Source: JAICMB01 sp035295125 (GTDB taxonomy: Bacteria; Acidobacteriota; Terriglobia; Bryobacterales; Bryobacteraceae). Taken from it: a DNA stretch of 64,000 nt. The position numbers and the translations under genes are program-made. Positions 17,062 to 27,000 of the stretch are shown piece by piece. The notes beneath the pieces are model-generated. The model saw nothing but the letters and a program-made list of their open reading frames with translations. It did no database searches and was not told the origin of the DNA. Every line of letters begins with the position of its first letter. Positions within the stretch are counted from its first letter, which is position 1. The stretch is from assembly GCA_035295125.1 (NCBI GenBank), contig DATGJP010000077.1, positions 104,752-168,751 on the forward strand, written 5' to 3'.

Positions 17062-20000
17062 ATGCGCAAAAAGGGAAAAAACGGTGTGCCGGAGTGGCCT
17101 GTCATCCGGCAGCTTCGAGAAGGAGATGTCCTGGCGTGGAACGGCACGGCCGCGTCACCTCGGTCCGAAAACCTGCTCCCCCGTACAGCCCGCGCCGACA
17201 AGGTCGTTTCATCTATCTGCCCCTACTGTGGTGTCGGCTGCGGCCAACTCGTATACGTCAAGAACGAAAAGATCATTGACATCGAAGGCGATCCGCGCTC
17301 TCCGATTTCGAACGGCTGCCTCTGTCCCAAAGGCGCTGCGACATTCCAGATGGTCACTGGTTCGCACCGCGTTCACCACGTGCTTTATCGGCGCCCGCAC
17401 GGCACACAGTGGGAACAGATTCCACTCGACCGCGCCATGGACATGGTCGCCCAGCGCATAAAGAATACCCGCGAGAAGCACTGGGAAACGCACGACAAGG
17501 AAGGCAAACACGAAGTCCGCAGGACCATGGCCATCGCCCACCTCGGCGGCGCGACGCTCGATAACGAAGAAAACTACCTGATCAAGAAGCTCTTCAACTC
17601 ACTCGGTATCGTACAAATCGAGAATCAGGCCCGGATTTGACACTCTTCCACGGTCCCCAGTCTGGGGACATCGTTCGGACGCGGCGGCGCATCGACATTT
17701 CAGCAGGATCTGCAGAATTCCGATTGCATCGTCATCCAAGGTTCGAATATGGCCGAGTGCCACCCGGTGGGCTTCCGCTGGGTGATGAAAGCGAAGGAGC
17801 GCGGGGCGACCGTCATCCACGTCGACCCGAGATTCACTCGCACCAGCGCGGTCGCCGACCTTCACGTCCCGATACGAGCCGGCAGCGACATCGTTTTCCT
17901 GGGCGGAATCATCCGCTACATCATCGAAAACGAGCGCTACTTCAAGGAGTACGTAGTCAATTACACCAACGCCCCGGCGATCATCAACGAGAACTACCGC
18001 GATGCCGAAGACGGCGATGGTCTCTTTGGCGGCTGGCAACCTGAGAAGGGGCAATACGAGAATCGCAACTGGATGTATGAGGGTGTCGAGCCCCAAGCAG
18101 CCGCCGGCGCTCGCAAAGCCTCCTCCGGTTCGGGCAAAGAACAGAAGAAGCCAATCAAAGCAGAGCACACCGATCCGACCCTCCAACACCCCCGTTGCGT
18201 GTTTCAAATTCTGAAACGCCATTTTTCGCGCTACACACCGGAAATGGTGGAGGCCACGTGCGGCGTTCCGAGGGATCTCTTCACCAAGGTCGCCGAAACG
18301 CTTTGCCGCAATTCCGGCCGGGAACGGACCGGCGCATTCTGCTACGCGGTGGGCTGGACGCAGCATACCGTTGGCGTGCAATACATTCGAACCGCCTGCA
18401 TCATCCAACTGCTCCTCGGAAACATGGGACGCCCCGGCGGCGGCATCATGGCACTGCGCGGCCATGCCTCGATTCAAGGCTCTACCGACATTCCCACGCT
18501 CTACAACCTCCTGCCCGGCTATCTGCCGATGCCCCGCGCCAAGCATGACCGCGACTTTCAAACCTATGTCGAACTGAATGAGTCGCCATCCGGCTGGTGG
18601 GGCGAATTTGAAAAGTACGCCGTCTCACTTCTCAAAGCCTGGTACGGCGACTCGGCGTCTCAAGAGAACGGCTGGTGCTTTAACTACCTGCCCGCGATGA
18701 CCGGCGACCATTCGCACTTGAATACCGTCGCCGACATGGTCGACGGCAAAGTCAAAGGCTATTTCGTCATGGGCGAAAACCCGGTGGTCGGCACAGCTCA
18801 CGGCACCATGCACCGCGAAGGTCTGCGCCAGCTTGAATGGCTCGTAGTCCGCGATTTTCAGGTCACCGAGACGGCCGACTTCTGGAGAGAAGGTCCCGAG
18901 ATCCACCGCGGCGAAGTCCGCCCGGAAGACATAGCAACCGAGGTGTTTTTCTTTCCAGCCGCCACGCACACCGAAAAGAACGGCACCTTCACGAACACGC
19001 AGCGCCTGCTGCAATGGCACCAAAAGGCGATCGATCCTCCGGGCGACTGCCGCAGCGAGCTCGATTTTATCTTCAAGCTGGGACAGCGCATGAAGAAGCT
19101 GTATGCCGGCTCGACCGACCCCAAGAATCGGCCCATCCTGGATATGACCTGGAATTATCCAACACATGGGCGCCACAGCGAGCCCGACGCCCAGGCCGTT
19201 CTCCGCGAAATCAACGGCTACAAAGTCGCAGACAAGTCACTCGTCGACGGTTTCACCGATCTGAAAGCCGACGGATCGACAGCCTGCGGCTGCTGGATCT
19301 ACTCCGGCTGTTTCAAAGACAACGTGAATCAGGCCGCCCGTAAGAGGCCCCATTGGGAGCAAACCTGGGTGGCCCCCGAATGGGGTTGGGCCTGGCCGCA
19401 CAACCGTCGAATGATGTACAACCGAGCTTCCGCCGACCCGGAAGGCAAGCCCTGGTCCGATCGCAAAAAGTACGTCTGGTGGGACGAACAGAATCAGAAG
19501 TGGACCGGGTACGACGAAAAGGACTTCGTCAACAAGCCGCCATCGTACCGGCCGTCGAAGGACGCGCGCGGCAAGGACACGATCTCAGGCATCGATCCCT
19601 TCATCATGCAGTCCGACGGCAAGGGCTGGATCTTTGCTCCCAGCGGACTCGGCGACGCGCCTCTACCGACTCACTACGAACCCCAGGAATCCGTGATCAA
19701 AAACCCGCTCTACGGCCAGCAATGCAATCCCATGCGTATGGAGTGGAGACGCAAAAAGGACAACCCTTATCACCAGCCCTATGACGACCCTCGCTTCCCA
19801 TACGTCCTGACCACCTACCGCCTGACGGAACATCACACGGCGGGCGGCATGAGCCGCTGGCTTTCCTGGCTCTCGGAATTACAGCCGGAACTGTTCTGTG
19901 AGGTGTCTCCCGAGTTGGCTGCGGAGCGAGGTCTGAAGAATGGAGGCTGGGCGACCATTCGCACCCTGCGCGCCGAGATTGAAGCCCGCGTCCTGGTGAC

Positions 20001-20331
20001 CCGCCGCTTGCGGCCGCTGAAGTTGAAAGGCCGGGTGGTTCATCAGATTGGAATCCCCTATCACTTCGCCAGCCGGGGTCTTGTTCGAGGCGATCCTGCA
20101 AACGACTTGATCTCGTTCGTTGCCGATCCGAACGTCTCCATCATGGAAACCAAGGCGCTCACCGCTACCATTGACCCGGGCCGGTGCCTGGAACGCCGCT
20201 ACATCACCAGCGGACCGTTCATGCCCGAGCTCGCGGAACGAGAGGGCGACCGCGATCTGCCACAGACACGTCGCAAATCCGACACCGGCCATACCCCCGA
20301 GACAGAACAGGCGAAGGAGGGCCACACCTGA
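17062..20331 (+). CDS. fdnG: Formate dehydrogenase catalytic subunit, selenocysteine-containing (in-frame TGA at 17638)
   Basis: This molybdopterin enzyme oxidises formate to CO2. Read through the TGA, the product is about 1089 aa, close to FdnG-type subunits. CPYCGVGCGQL plus CLCPKGA forms the N-terminal 4Fe-4S site. Then come ENQARI, the TGA (residue 193), HSSTVPSL and GTSFGRGG, matching the region around Sec196 of E. coli FdnG. GSNMAECHPVGFRW and HVDPRFTRTS follow, then a long molybdopterin region and a dinucleotide-binding C-terminal domain. No stop interrupts the rest. A SECIS-like stem-loop follows the TGA. There is no twin-arginine signal, so a cytoplasmic active site is likely. ATG 17062 is inferred; no clear SD is visible. 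The gene is coupled to the beta subunit by TGATG. No selA, selB, selC or selD lies in the window. Confidence 0.93.
17638..17669 (+). promoter_or_regulatory. Bacterial SECIS element with selenocysteine UGA
   Basis: The TGA is at 17638–17640. Twelve bases later a perfect 6-bp stem GTCCCC (17653–17658) / GGGGAC (17664–17669) closes a five-base AGTCT loop (17659–17663). E. coli fdhF and fdnG carry the same arrangement, a hairpin just 3' of the UGA with a GUCU-containing loop bound by SelB. The hairpin lies in the coding sequence and encodes residues that fit the family. Confidence 0.88.
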
Positions 20332-21209
20332 TGCAGGAAGTCATCGTCTCGCCTTCCGAGGCGCTCGAGTTCGAACACATCGTCGCACATGAGGACACCC
20401 GCAACGGTCGTGGGGCGAATCGCAAAGGCTTCTTTACCGACACGAGCCTCTGTATTGGTTGCAAAGCCTGTGAAGTAGCTTGCAAGCAATGGAATCAACT
20501 GCCCGGCGACGGCTTCTTCTTTACGGGCATGTCGTATGACAATACCGTCCAGCTCGGCGCATCCACCTGGCGGCACGTCGCATTCATCGAGCGTCCTATG
20601 GCGTTGCAAGGGCAAGACGCAGGCGCGTTTTCGTGGCTGATGTCCTCCGATGTCTGCAAGCATTGCGCCCGCGCCGGATGCCTCGAAAGCTGCCCAACGG
20701 GAGCCATCATCCGAACCGAATTCGATACCGTCTACGTGCAGCCGGATGTCTGCAATGGATGCGGCTACTGCGTCGTGAACTGCCCGTTCGGCGTCATTGA
20801 TCGCCACGCCGAAGACGGCCGCGCCTGGAAGTGCACCCTCTGCTACGACCGCCTGAAGGAGGACATGGCGCCGGCCTGCGCCAAGGCCTGCCCCACGGAT
20901 TCGATTAAGTTCGGAAACCTCGAAGAACTGAAAGAAATCGCGCATCAGCGAGTAGATCGACTTCACGAGAACGGTGTCCAGGATGCTTATCTTTATGGCG
21001 CCGACTCGAAACAGCAACCCGGAACCGAAGGACTCAACGCCTTCTTTCTGCTCCTCGACAAGCCCGAGGTCTACAACTTGCCCCCAGACCCCGTGGTGCC
21101 GACAAAAAAGGTGGGCGAGAGCTGGCGTGCGATGGGCGCGGCTGCTGCAGGCATCGCCGCGCTCGCGCTCGCCGCCGTGTTCGGCAGCCGAATGGGAGAA
21201 CGAACCTGA
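20331..21209 (+). CDS. fdnH: Formate dehydrogenase iron-sulfur (beta) subunit
   Basis: A 292-aa ferredoxin-type electron carrier between the catalytic and membrane subunits. Four Cys clusters are visible: CIGCKACEVACKQW, CKHCARAGCLESCPTGA, CNGCGYCVVNCPFG and CTLCYDRL with CAKACP, the standard four [4Fe-4S] set. The last ~25 residues are a single transmembrane helix (AAAAGIAALALAAVFG) with a short charged end, as in FdnH/FdoH. The start ATG at 20331 overlaps the catalytic-subunit stop by one base, with GAAGGAGG 12–17 nt upstream. The stop likewise overlaps the next start. Confidence 0.94.
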   Translation: MQEVIVSPSEALEFEHIVAHEDTRNGRGANRKGFFTDTSLCIGCKACEVACKQWNQLPGDGFFFTGMSYDNTVQLGASTWRHVAFIERPMALQGQDAGAFSWLMSSDVCKHCARAGCLESCPTGAIIRTEFDTVYVQPDVCNGCGYCVVNCPFGVIDRHAEDGRAWKCTLCYDRLKEDMAPACAKACPTDSIKFGNLEELKEIAHQRVDRLHENGVQDAYLYGADSKQQPGTEGLNAFFLLLDKPEVYNLPPDPVVPTKKVGESWRAMGAAAAGIAALALAAVFGSRMGERT

Positions 21210-22243
21210 TGGAAACAGTGCTTTCGGATGGACGCGACATCGACACAAAGATTGCGACTCTCACCGGCGAGGCGTCTCATCAACTCACTCCGGCGCCGCA
21301 TCAGCCGGGCGTTTGGGAGACCATGCCTGGCGCGCAACGCACAGACCCCACCTATTATGACCGGCCGATGCTCAAGCCGTCCGTATGGAAGCCATACATT
21401 CCGGCATACTACTTCGTCGGCGGCGCCGCCGGTGCTTCGCTCGCCCTGGGCGCGGCGGCTCAACTGGACGGCTCGCACGAACTCGACGATCTCATCCAGC
21501 GCTGCCACTGGACCGGCATCATCGGTTCCAGCATCGCCGCCGTCCTGTTGATCTCCGATCTCGGGCGGCCCTCGCGTTTCCTGTTCATGCTTCGCGTATT
21601 TCGCCCCACCTCGCCCATGAACATGGGCGCCTGGATCCTCGCGGTCGCCCCGAGCGCGGCGGTCACCGCAGGCTTGTTCGCCCGCCGAACCAACGGAATT
21701 CTCCAACGCCTCGGCGAAGTCGCCGGCTATACGTCCGGTATTTTCGGACTCGCCCTGGCCACATACACCGGCGTGCTTGTTGCGAACACGGCCGTTCCGA
21801 TATGGCAGGAGTGCCGCCGCGTACTTCCGATCCTGTTCGGAGCCAGCGCCGTAGCAAGCGCCGGTTCCATCTTCGATCTGCTGGTTGAAGGCAGCCGCAC
21901 CCAACGGATTACGTATTCATTCGGGCTCGCCGGACGCGTGGCAGAGCTAACCGCAGGGCTGGCAATGGAGCGCGTCGCCTCGCGTGTACCGTCGGTAGGC
22001 CGACCGCTGAAGCGCGGTTTCAGCGGCTTTCTCTGGAGAGCCGCCACCATTTTGACCGCGGGCAGTATCGTGGCAATGCTCTGGCCGGGCCAGAAGCGCC
22101 GAACGCGTGAAATCGCTGGAATCCTTGGCCTGGGTGGGTCGCTGTTAATGCGCTTCGCAGTCGACGAAGCGGGGAAAGCCTCGGCTCTGGACCCCCGTGC
22201 ATCCTTCCACCAGCAAAGAAGCGATCTTTCTAATTTGGATTAA
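21209..22243 (+). CDS. NrfD-type membrane subunit of formate dehydrogenase
   Basis: The 344-aa protein has a soluble N-terminus of ~60 residues, then about eight hydrophobic segments. YIPAYYFVGGAAGASLALGA and ISDLGRPSRFLFMLRVFRPTSPMNMG are the NrfD/polysulfide-reductase signature. NrfD proteins hold no heme and pass electrons between an iron-sulfur subunit and the quinone pool. It replaces the cytochrome b subunit (FdnI) of the classical respiratory enzyme. The start overlaps the beta-subunit stop by one base, so the three subunits form one operon. The ~95 bp after it hold no gene and no clear terminator. Confidence 0.93.
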   Translation: METVLSDGRDIDTKIATLTGEASHQLTPAPHQPGVWETMPGAQRTDPTYYDRPMLKPSVWKPYIPAYYFVGGAAGASLALGAAAQLDGSHELDDLIQRCHWTGIIGSSIAAVLLISDLGRPSRFLFMLRVFRPTSPMNMGAWILAVAPSAAVTAGLFARRTNGILQRLGEVAGYTSGIFGLALATYTGVLVANTAVPIWQECRRVLPILFGASAVASAGSIFDLLVEGSRTQRITYSFGLAGRVAELTAGLAMERVASRVPSVGRPLKRGFSGFLWRAATILTAGSIVAMLWPGQKRRTREIAGILGLGGSLLMRFAVDEAGKASALDPRASFHQQRSDLSNLD

Positions 22244-22338
22244 TCCCGAGCCTGATTTACGGCGTCGCCGTTTGCTGCGGGGGCACACACGGCCACCCGG
22301 CGTCGCAAAATCAAATTGAGGCTTAAGCGCCAAACCGG

Positions 22339-23214
22339 CTACAAGCGCCCCAATACCCTCGACACGACATCCCCAACCACCTGGAAGCTGTGCGCGCTCA
22401 GCTTATCCATGGTGTCCTGCGGCTGATGCCAATATGCATTCTTCGGTCCGTAATCGAAATCGATTAAGTCGATCGCGTTGACACCCAAATGCAAGAACGG
22501 CAGATGATCGTCTTCGATGGCGAATCCCGAATCCAGGAAGTACTTTCCATACCCCAAATCCCGAGCCGTCTGCCAGACCAACTTGATTAATGCCGGCGAA
22601 GAATTCTGCTCCTGGATGATTCCGAGATCCTTGTCGCCGATCATATCGATATTAATCAGCGCTTTCACACGCTCCAGAGTCCGGTCCTTCGACCAACGCT
22701 CCGCCAGGTGCCGGCTGCCATACACGCTGTCCGTTGCCGACCACTCCCGAAACGCCTCTTCCCCATCAAGCCAGACCAGGAAAGTCTCATCCGTTGGCTT
22801 CTGGGCCGCCAATACGCGCAGCATCTCGAGGAGAAACCCCGTCGATGAACCGCCATCATTGGCCCCGACGAACCCGCGGCCGGGCATCAACTTCGTGTCG
22901 TAATGTCCTGTCAGGACCACGGCCCGTCCGCTCGTGCCCGGAAACTTGGCGATGATGTTCTTCATCGCAACCGCGCCGTTCGGCGTCTGAGCTGTGAATG
23001 CATCTTCGATCAGTTCGACGTGATGCAGCTTGATCTGCGATTCAATGTAAAGCTCCGTCGCAGCGTGCGGACGCGATCCAGCAGGCCGCGGACCGAGCGC
23101 CACAACCGCGTGCGCAAAATCGAGCGCCGATTGGCCGCTAAATGTAGCAGGCATCTTCGCCGTCCATGCGATCGCGACCACTGCGAGTGCGACACCGACC
23201 GTTCTGCGGATCAA
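22339..23214 (-). CDS. Secreted M28-family protein resembling glutaminyl-peptide cyclotransferase
   Basis: A 291-aa zinc-hydrolase-fold protein with an N-terminal signal peptide. GHYDTK, GANDGGSSTG (metal Asp), LDGEEAF (metal/base Glu), DSVYGSRHLA and YWHQPQDT (metal His) are all present. The DSxYGSRHLA stretch and the single-zinc layout resemble glutaminyl cyclases more than aminopeptidases, so it may cyclise N-terminal Gln of secreted proteins; the assignment between the two is tentative. Translation starts at a TTG overlapping the hydrolase stop by 4 bp (TTGA). It is the last gene of a probable operon with the alpha/beta hydrolase and the BNR protein. Confidence 0.85.
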   Translation of the reverse strand: MIRRTVGVALAVVAIAWTAKMPATFSGQSALDFAHAVVALGPRPAGSRPHAATELYIESQIKLHHVELIEDAFTAQTPNGAVAMKNIIAKFPGTSGRAVVLTGHYDTKLMPGRGFVGANDGGSSTGFLLEMLRVLAAQKPTDETFLVWLDGEEAFREWSATDSVYGSRHLAERWSKDRTLERVKALINIDMIGDKDLGIIQEQNSSPALIKLVWQTARDLGYGKYFLDSGFAIEDDHLPFLHLGVNAIDLIDFDYGPKNAYWHQPQDTMDKLSAHSFQVVGDVVSRVLGRL

Positions 23215-24086
23215 CGGCTCGCGCTCTCCGCACCCGTGATAAAGGCCGTCAGGGCCTTATTGAAAGGTCCGGCGCATTCAAGCTGAGGCACGTGCCCGCA
23301 ATGATCGAGCACCACCATTTGCGACCCGGCAATCTCCTTGTTCAAGCGCTCGCCGAGCGGAAGAGGAATGAGGTGGTCTTCCTTGCCCCAGATGACCATC
23401 GTAGGTGCTTTGATTCCACCGAGCTTTCCGTCCACCACGTCATCGCCGCGCAGAACGGAATCGATGAACTGGTCGATGGTGTAGCCGTCGCCTTTGCGCA
23501 TGTGCTGTGTGAACAGCATCTCCGCCGTTGCGTCCGTGACATACGCCGGATTCGCGAAGATCACCGACGCGACAGCCTTGGCGCCCGCTAACGTCGAGGG
23601 GTTGAGAGTGGAAAGCGTTTGCCGGGTCGGCCGGACGCCTCCTTGCGCATCGAGCGAATACCCGGCGCTATCAACCAATACCAGCTTTTCGACCCGCTCC
23701 GGATGCGCCAGAGCGAAGTCGATGGCTGTCCACCCGCCGAGTGAATTCCCAACCACCACGGCCTTGTCGATTCCCTCCGTCTTGCAGAACTTCTCCAGAA
23801 AATCGACCAGAGTCGCGACCCGATAATTGATCATCGGCTTGTCGGAGGCGCCGAATCCGATCTGGTCCGGTACCCAGACGTGGTACTTCGTGGCTAACGC
23901 AGGAACTGTCAGCGCCCAGTTGCTGCTATCGCCGCCGAGACCATGGAGCAGAATGACATTCGGCCCCGACCCGGCCTCGATGTACTGGATCTTCTGCCCG
24001 AAAATCTCAACATGTTTGGGCGTGGATTGCGCCCACGCACACAAACTGAGAAGGGCTAGCGCAAGTGCTGTGAGAAATGGTCTCAT
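23211..24086 (-). CDS. Secreted alpha/beta hydrolase
   Basis: A 291-aa alpha/beta hydrolase with a signal peptide (cleavage near AWAQS). The fold markers are ILLHGLGG (oxyanion loop), VVGNSLGGW (nucleophile Ser in GxSxG), WGKEDHLIPL (Asp region) and LDHCGHVPQLE (His). The catalytic triad is therefore complete. Family members include esterases, C-C hydrolases and epoxide hydrolases; the substrate is unknown. GGAGAG precedes the ATG. The gene lies 12 bp after the BNR-repeat gene and is coupled to the M28 gene. Confidence 0.9.
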   Translation of the reverse strand: MRPFLTALALALLSLCAWAQSTPKHVEIFGQKIQYIEAGSGPNVILLHGLGGDSSNWALTVPALATKYHVWVPDQIGFGASDKPMINYRVATLVDFLEKFCKTEGIDKAVVVGNSLGGWTAIDFALAHPERVEKLVLVDSAGYSLDAQGGVRPTRQTLSTLNPSTLAGAKAVASVIFANPAYVTDATAEMLFTQHMRKGDGYTIDQFIDSVLRGDDVVDGKLGGIKAPTMVIWGKEDHLIPLPLGERLNKEIAGSQMVVLDHCGHVPQLECAGPFNKALTAFITGAESASR

Positions 24087-24098
24087 CGTCTCTCCGTA

Positions 24099-27000
24099 TT
24101 ACTGAGGTGAATCGCCTGCCGCCGCATCGGCCTTTTCGTCTTTGGTTTCGGTTGTTGTTGGCGTCAGCTCTTTCAGGTTGTGCTGGGCAAGAATCCGATT
24201 CACTTCCGGCAAACCGGACTTCAGCGTAGCGTCCAGACGGCTCTTGTGCTCCGCCAGTTCCTTCGAGAGTTCGCCAAATACCTTGTAGGCCCCGGCCGTT
24301 GGCTTTCCGTCGCCGGTTTCGATGCTCCGCTCCAGCGCCCCGAGCCGATTATTGAGCTTGATCGGGAAATTCAAGGGATCCTGATTGCTGCGGTTGCGAA
24401 CCTGGTAGATATCCTCTTCAATCGCACTCAACTTGTCCCGAAAAGCGTCGAGCGCGGTCTTTAGTGCCGGGTCCTGGTTCGATTTGAGCCGGGCAGTCAT
24501 CTGCTTCTTGAGTTCACGAATCATGATCACCATCTCGTCCGCCTGCGAGGTGGCATCTCGAACCTGCATGGCAAGCTTAAACTGTTCGGCCAGGTCGGCA
24601 TTCGTGACGCTGTCGAGCCGAGGGTCCTTTTCAACACCGAAAGACTGCGTGAGCACCTCGCCGCCGGCGCTGAGCCGAACCTTGTAGGATCCTGGAACGG
24701 CAAATGGCCCTACCTCGGCACGCGCTCCCCAGAAGATCATTCCTTCAAATTTCGTAGCGCCCGGGTACCTCAGATCCCACGCAAAGCGATTCAGGCCGGC
24801 CTTGCGGGGGACTGGTTTGGCGCGGGGAGGCCCAAATTCCTCGTCGCCGTCCCCGGCGTCCCCGCCCTTCTTCTTGTCGTCGTCTGGAGTGCCCGTGAAT
24901 GTGCGGACCACCTTGCCCTGTGAGTCGAGAATGTCGATCACCACCTTGTCCGCCGGCTTTTTCAGGTAGTAATCGATCTCGGCCTGCCGGACGTTACGCA
25001 CCGCCGCCGTCGGCTCGAACAGATGCACGGCATCGGCTGTAATCTGGGGGCTCATCTGCCTCAGGACACTGATTTCAGGCAGAACATAGAACGAGCGCCC
25101 ATGCGTTGCGATAACCAGATCGTCGCCTTCGATGAGGAGATCGGGCACCTGGGTATCCGGCAGATTGAGCGCGAGCGATTGCCATTGCATGCCGTCGTCA
25201 AACGATACGTAGATTCCATGCTCCGTCCCGGCAAACAGCAGACCCTGCCGCTTCGGATCTTCGCGAATGGCATGGGTGAAGTCGTTCTCGCGAATTCCGT
25301 TCACGATCTTCGTCCAGGTCTTTCCGTAATCGTCGGTCTTGAACAGGTATGGCTTGCGATCGTCGAGTTGATACCGCTTCGCGGCAAGATAGGCCGTGCC
25401 GGCCTTGTGCGGCGACGCCTCAATCAGGCTGATGCGGCTGAATTCCGGCAAATCGCGCGGCGTAATATTCGTCCAATTCTTCCCGCCGTCGCGTGTAATA
25501 TAAGCCACTCCATCATCGGAACCCGTCCAGATGGTGTTCGGATCCTTGCGCGACGGAGCGATGGTGAAAATCGTCCCGTAGATCTCAGGACCGTTCTGAT
25601 CCTTCGTAATGGGTCCGCCGGAGTCGCCTAGCGTTTTCGGATCGGCTTTCGTCAAATCAGGGCTGATCCGCTCCCAACTCTGCCCGTTGTTGTTGGTACG
25701 CCAGAGGTGCTGCGACGAGGTGTAGATAATGCTGGAATCGAAGGGCGAGAAGACGATAGGGAACGTCCACTGCCAGCGTTCCGGCAGCGACGCCGCCGAT
25801 TCGCCCGAGAAGAACCTCGGGTCGACCTGCACGTCTTTCGTATAGCCGTTGCGACGGTCAAATCGCGTAATCAGCGCGCCCTGGCTTCCGGCATAGAAAA
25901 TATTAGGGTTCGACGGATCCGGCGCGATATAGCCGCTCTCGCCGCCTCCCACCGAATACATCACGCTGGCAACCCGGCCGCCGCCCCCGCCGCCTCGTGG
26001 TGCTTCACTTGAAACGCAGATCGTCGAATTGTCCTGCTGGGCTCCGCACACGTGATACGGAATGTCGGTGGTCGTGGCCACATGATAAAGCTGCGCCGTC
26101 GGAAACGCCTGCCCCGTCCACGTCTCGCCGCCATTGATCGAAACGTTCGCGCCGCCATCGTTGCTCTCAATCATCCGGCGCGGATCGTTCGAGGGGATCC
26201 AGAGATCGTGATTATCGCCGTGGGGCGTGCGAACGACCTTGTAGGTCTTGCCACCGTCGGTCGACCTGAAAAACGACGTATTCAGGACGTACATCGTGTC
26301 CTTGACCTTCGGATCGGCGTAGATGCGCGAATAGTAGAAGGCGCGTTGCCTCACGCGGCGATCCTCGCTAATGCGCTTCCAGTTGGAACCCGCGTCGTCC
26401 GAAACGAATACGCCGCCATCCTCCGCCTCGACGATCGCATACACGCGGTTGGAGTCGGCGCCCGAAACGGCTACGCCGATCTTACCGATGATGCCCTTCG
26501 GCAGACCGGTATTGCGCGTGATTTCGGTCCAGTGGTCGCCGCCATCCGTCGATTTGAAGAACCCGCTCTCCGGACCCCCGCTCGACAGACTCCAAGGCGT
26601 GCGGTAAGCATCCCAAATGGCGGCAAAGATCACTTTCGGGTTATGAGGATCGAGGCACAGGTCGACTGCGCCCGAATGATTGCTGCGATACAGCACCTTC
26701 TGCCACGTTTTTCCGCCATCCTTGGAGCGGAATACGCCGCGTTCCTCGTTCGGGCCATAAGGATGGCCGAGTGCAGCCACGTAAACGACGTCCGGATTCG
26801 AAGGGTCGATGCGGATTCGAGCAATCGCCTGCGTGTCGCCAAGGCCGATGTGCTTCCACGTCTTACCGGCATCGATCGACTTATAAACGCCGTCGCCTTG
26901 CATGACGTTGCCGCGAAACTCGGTTTCGCCCATTCCGAGGTAGACCACGTCGGGGTTCGATTCCGACACGGCAACCGCACCAACCGACGAGCTGTGAATT

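Noticed and set aside
17638..17640. Nonsense mutation splitting the formate dehydrogenase gene into a pseudogene
   Set aside because: Both sides are intact and in the same frame, the position is exactly the selenocysteine site and a SECIS-like hairpin follows.
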